DNA of 6,482 nucleotides from positions 1-6,482 of the forward strand of contig DAOVLV010000107.1 in the NCBI GenBank assembly GCA_030631085.1, read 5' to 3'. Shown here one piece after another: positions 5,180 through 6,482 of this stretch. A model generated the notes under the pieces. That model worked only from the letters and a program-made list of their open reading frames with translations. It made no database searches and was not told the DNA's origin. Position 1 is the first letter of the stretch. The number at the start of each line of letters is the position of its first letter. This DNA comes from Planctomycetales bacterium (lineage in GTDB: Bacteria > Planctomycetota > Phycisphaerae > SM23-33). The position numbers and the translations under genes are program-made.

Positions 5180-6214
5180 ATGATTGAGGTTAATCGACAA
5201 GGTGAAGTATGGGTTTTCGCGGAGGCGGAAGACGGGAAACTGTCCGACGTTCCGCTGGAATTGATGAGCAAGGGCAAATCGCTGGCCGAAAAACTATCCG
5301 TACCGCTGGCGGCAGTCTTGGCCGGCGGGGGCGTTCGAGGTTTGGCTGACAAACTCGTCGCGCACGGGGCCGACAAGGTGTACATGGTTGAAGATGAGAA
5401 ACTAACTCACTATCAGACAACCGGTTACGCGAAGGTTATCTGCGGCCTGATAAGCGAGCACAAGCCGCAGGTAGTAATGTACGGTGCCACGCCCATCGGT
5501 CGGGACCTTGCGCCATCGGTTGCCAGCGCGATGAAATGTGGCCTGACGGCCGATTGCACGGATTTGCAAATCGGCGACCATACCGAACCGGTCAGCAAAA
5601 CCGAGCATAAGAACCTGTTGTTCCAGATACGCCCTGCCTTTGGCGGCAACATTATCGCCACGATCGTCAATTACGACCGCTGGCCTCAAATGGCGACCGT
5701 CCGCGAGGGCGTCATGCCGATGACCGAACCCGATGAATCTCGCAAAGGCGAAATCGTCGAATGCACTGCGAGCCTGGACGGTCTGACGCTGCCGCTTCAA
5801 ATAATCGAATCACACCGGCAGGAAAAGGCCGTCAATCTCAAGGCCGCCCGTATTATCGTCTCCGGCGGAGCGGGAGTCGGAAGCCGCGAGAATTTCCAGT
5901 TGATATGGGAACTGGCTGGATGTCTGGGCGCGGAAGTCGGCGGGTCGCGTGCAGCCGTCGATTTGGGATACGTCGAGCACGACCACCAGGTCGGGCAGAC
6001 CGGAACGACCGTCCGCCCTGCGCTTTACATTGCCTGCGGAATCAGCGGGGCAGTTCAGCACCGCGCGGGAATGGCAGAATCGGCCAAGATTATCGCTATC
6101 AACACCGACAAGGACGCGCCGATCTTCGGCGTCGCACACTACGGAATCGTCGGCGACCTGAACGAAGTGCTCCCGAAAATGATAAAGGCTGTCCGCACAG
6201 GAGCGAAAGGATAA
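5180..6214 (+). CDS. etfA: Electron transfer flavoprotein subunit alpha
   Basis: The 344-residue protein is the alpha (FixB-type) subunit and partner of EtfB. Its N-terminal domain begins VWVFAEAEDGKL (10-21) and contains GATPIGRDLAP, the usual form in this family. The C-terminal FAD domain shows SGGAGVGSRENF (228-239), SRAAVD (256-261, Arg257 being the conserved flavin-site Arg), HDHQVGQTG (to 275), YIACGISGAVQHRAGM (283-298), AINTDKDAPIFGVAHYGIVGDL and a normal C-terminus. The HDHQVGQTG and ACGISGA forms resemble ETFs of anaerobes, including bifurcating ones. Odd point: the usual SGGRG has Ala231 in place of Arg. The gene is preceded by a palindromic element that separates it from etfB, and followed after 139 nt by an acyl-CoA dehydrogenase gene; all three probably share the promoter at 3913-3941. 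Family assignment is secure. Confidence 0.95.
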   Translation: MIEVNRQGEVWVFAEAEDGKLSDVPLELMSKGKSLAEKLSVPLAAVLAGGGVRGLADKLVAHGADKVYMVEDEKLTHYQTTGYAKVICGLISEHKPQVVMYGATPIGRDLAPSVASAMKCGLTADCTDLQIGDHTEPVSKTEHKNLLFQIRPAFGGNIIATIVNYDRWPQMATVREGVMPMTEPDESRKGEIVECTASLDGLTLPLQIIESHRQEKAVNLKAARIIVSGGAGVGSRENFQLIWELAGCLGAEVGGSRAAVDLGYVEHDHQVGQTGTTVRPALYIACGISGAVQHRAGMAESAKIIAINTDKDAPIFGVAHYGIVGDLNEVLPKMIKAVRTGAKG

Positions 6215-6224
6215 AGAAAAGATA

Positions 6225-6333
6225 AGCAGGGATACAGGAGATGCACGGGATAAGAAATGAGTTTTAAAAAAGAAAAACACTTGTTTGAATTTTAAAAATA
6301 AGTTTTATCCCCTGTATCCCCTGCATCCCTGCT
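6225..6333. repeat. Fold-back repeat of GGGATNCAG words
   Basis: Arms 6225-6253 and 6305-6333 are reverse complements at 25 of 29 positions, with one further position a G-U pair in RNA. Each arm consists of near-repeats of an 8-9-nt word (left AGCAGGGATACAGG, right complement AGCAGGGATGCAGG). The 51-nt loop is strongly A/T-rich. The right arm is followed by AAATTTTT (6334-6341), so the plus-strand transcript could form a long hairpin with a short U-tract, acting as a partial terminator or attenuator between etfA and the dehydrogenase gene. Similar ATCCCTG word arrays occur in many environmental genomes, as far as I recall, with no known function. Confidence 0.8.
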
Positions 6334-6353
6334 AAATTTTTAGGAAACACGAA

Positions 6354-6482
6354 ATGGCGAATTTCTTTACTGATAACGACGACATACTTTTCTCATTTGA
6401 CCACATGGACCTTGCCCGCCTGGCGGGGCTGACGGAAGAGAATTTCAAGTATCACGCCGAGTTCGAGCACGCACCGGCTGAC
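6354..6482 (+). CDS. Acyl-CoA dehydrogenase, N-terminal fragment (3' end outside window)
   Basis: The frame starts at ATG 6354-6356, 8 nt after AGGA (6342-6345), and stays open to the window edge, giving 43 residues. The N-terminus MANFFTDNDDILFSFDHMDL is very like the start of the large (about 550-600 residue) acyl-CoA dehydrogenases found in Bacteroidota, Planctomycetota and relatives, which begin MANFxxDNxDLxF. Such enzymes oxidise acyl-CoA thioesters and give electrons to ETF, so the position directly after etfBA fits well. No catalytic residues lie in the visible part, so the call rests on the N-terminal signature and context. The spacer from etfA (139 nt) holds a fold-back repeat that could lower its expression relative to etfA. 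Confidence 0.72.
   Translation, partial: MANFFTDNDDILFSFDHMDLARLAGLTEENFKYHAEFEHAPAD

Noticed and set aside
4867..5385. 172-residue minus-strand frame across the etfB-etfA spacer
   Set aside because: It spans the palindromic element and the ends of two well-supported genes, with no domain; a chance frame.
5810..6280. 156-residue minus-strand frame over the end of etfA
   Set aside because: Antisense shadow of the conserved FAD domain of EtfA.

Overview
The window looks like chromosomal DNA from an uncultured, moderately GC-rich bacterium, most likely a planctomycete (Phycisphaerae-like). This is inferred from three things: a planctomycete-style mix of genes (a Gfo/Idh/MocA oxidoreductase, a secreted endonuclease/exonuclease/phosphatase protein, and a two-helix membrane protein with TPR-like repeats); an electron-transfer flavoprotein of the type common in anaerobes; and intergenic spaces full of short-word inverted repeats. 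No rRNA or other marker gene is present, so the assignment is tentative.

Layout. At 1-275 (+) is the 3' end of a gene whose product looks like the C-terminal part of a papain/C39-like cysteine peptidase. After a 42-nt gap comes a complete Gfo/Idh/MocA oxidoreductase gene (318-1493, +). It ends at a perfect 19-bp hairpin (1520-1561), where it meets a convergent pair of minus-strand genes: a secreted or anchored EEP-fold hydrolase (1563-2456, TTG start) and, upstream of it, a membrane protein with a helical repeat domain (2622-3656). A 330-bp divergent spacer (3657-3986) carries a GGCATT-word inverted repeat and a good sigma70-type promoter. From there the plus strand reads etfB (3987-4910), etfA (5180-6214) and the start of an acyl-CoA dehydrogenase gene (6354 to the window edge).

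Function. etfB, etfA and the dehydrogenase form one probable operon: the dehydrogenase would pass electrons to the EtfAB heterodimer. Sequence signatures in both subunits (GRQAIDGDTAQVGP in EtfB; HDHQVGQTG and ACGISGAVQH in EtfA) resemble the ETFs of anaerobes, including flavin-bifurcating ones, more than the mitochondrial type. EtfB carries an insert of roughly 40 residues near its C-terminus.

The most unusual content is non-coding. Three spacers carry three different families of fold-back short-word repeats: GCAGAG words at 2512-2620, GGCATT words at 3771-3912, and GGGATNCAG words at 6225-6333. A fourth spacer, between etfB and etfA, holds a 220-bp palindromic REP/MITE-like element (4921-5140) made of a series of hairpins with 7-bp terminal inverted repeats. 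I saw no CRISPR array, tRNA, rRNA, transposase, defence system or biosynthetic cluster.
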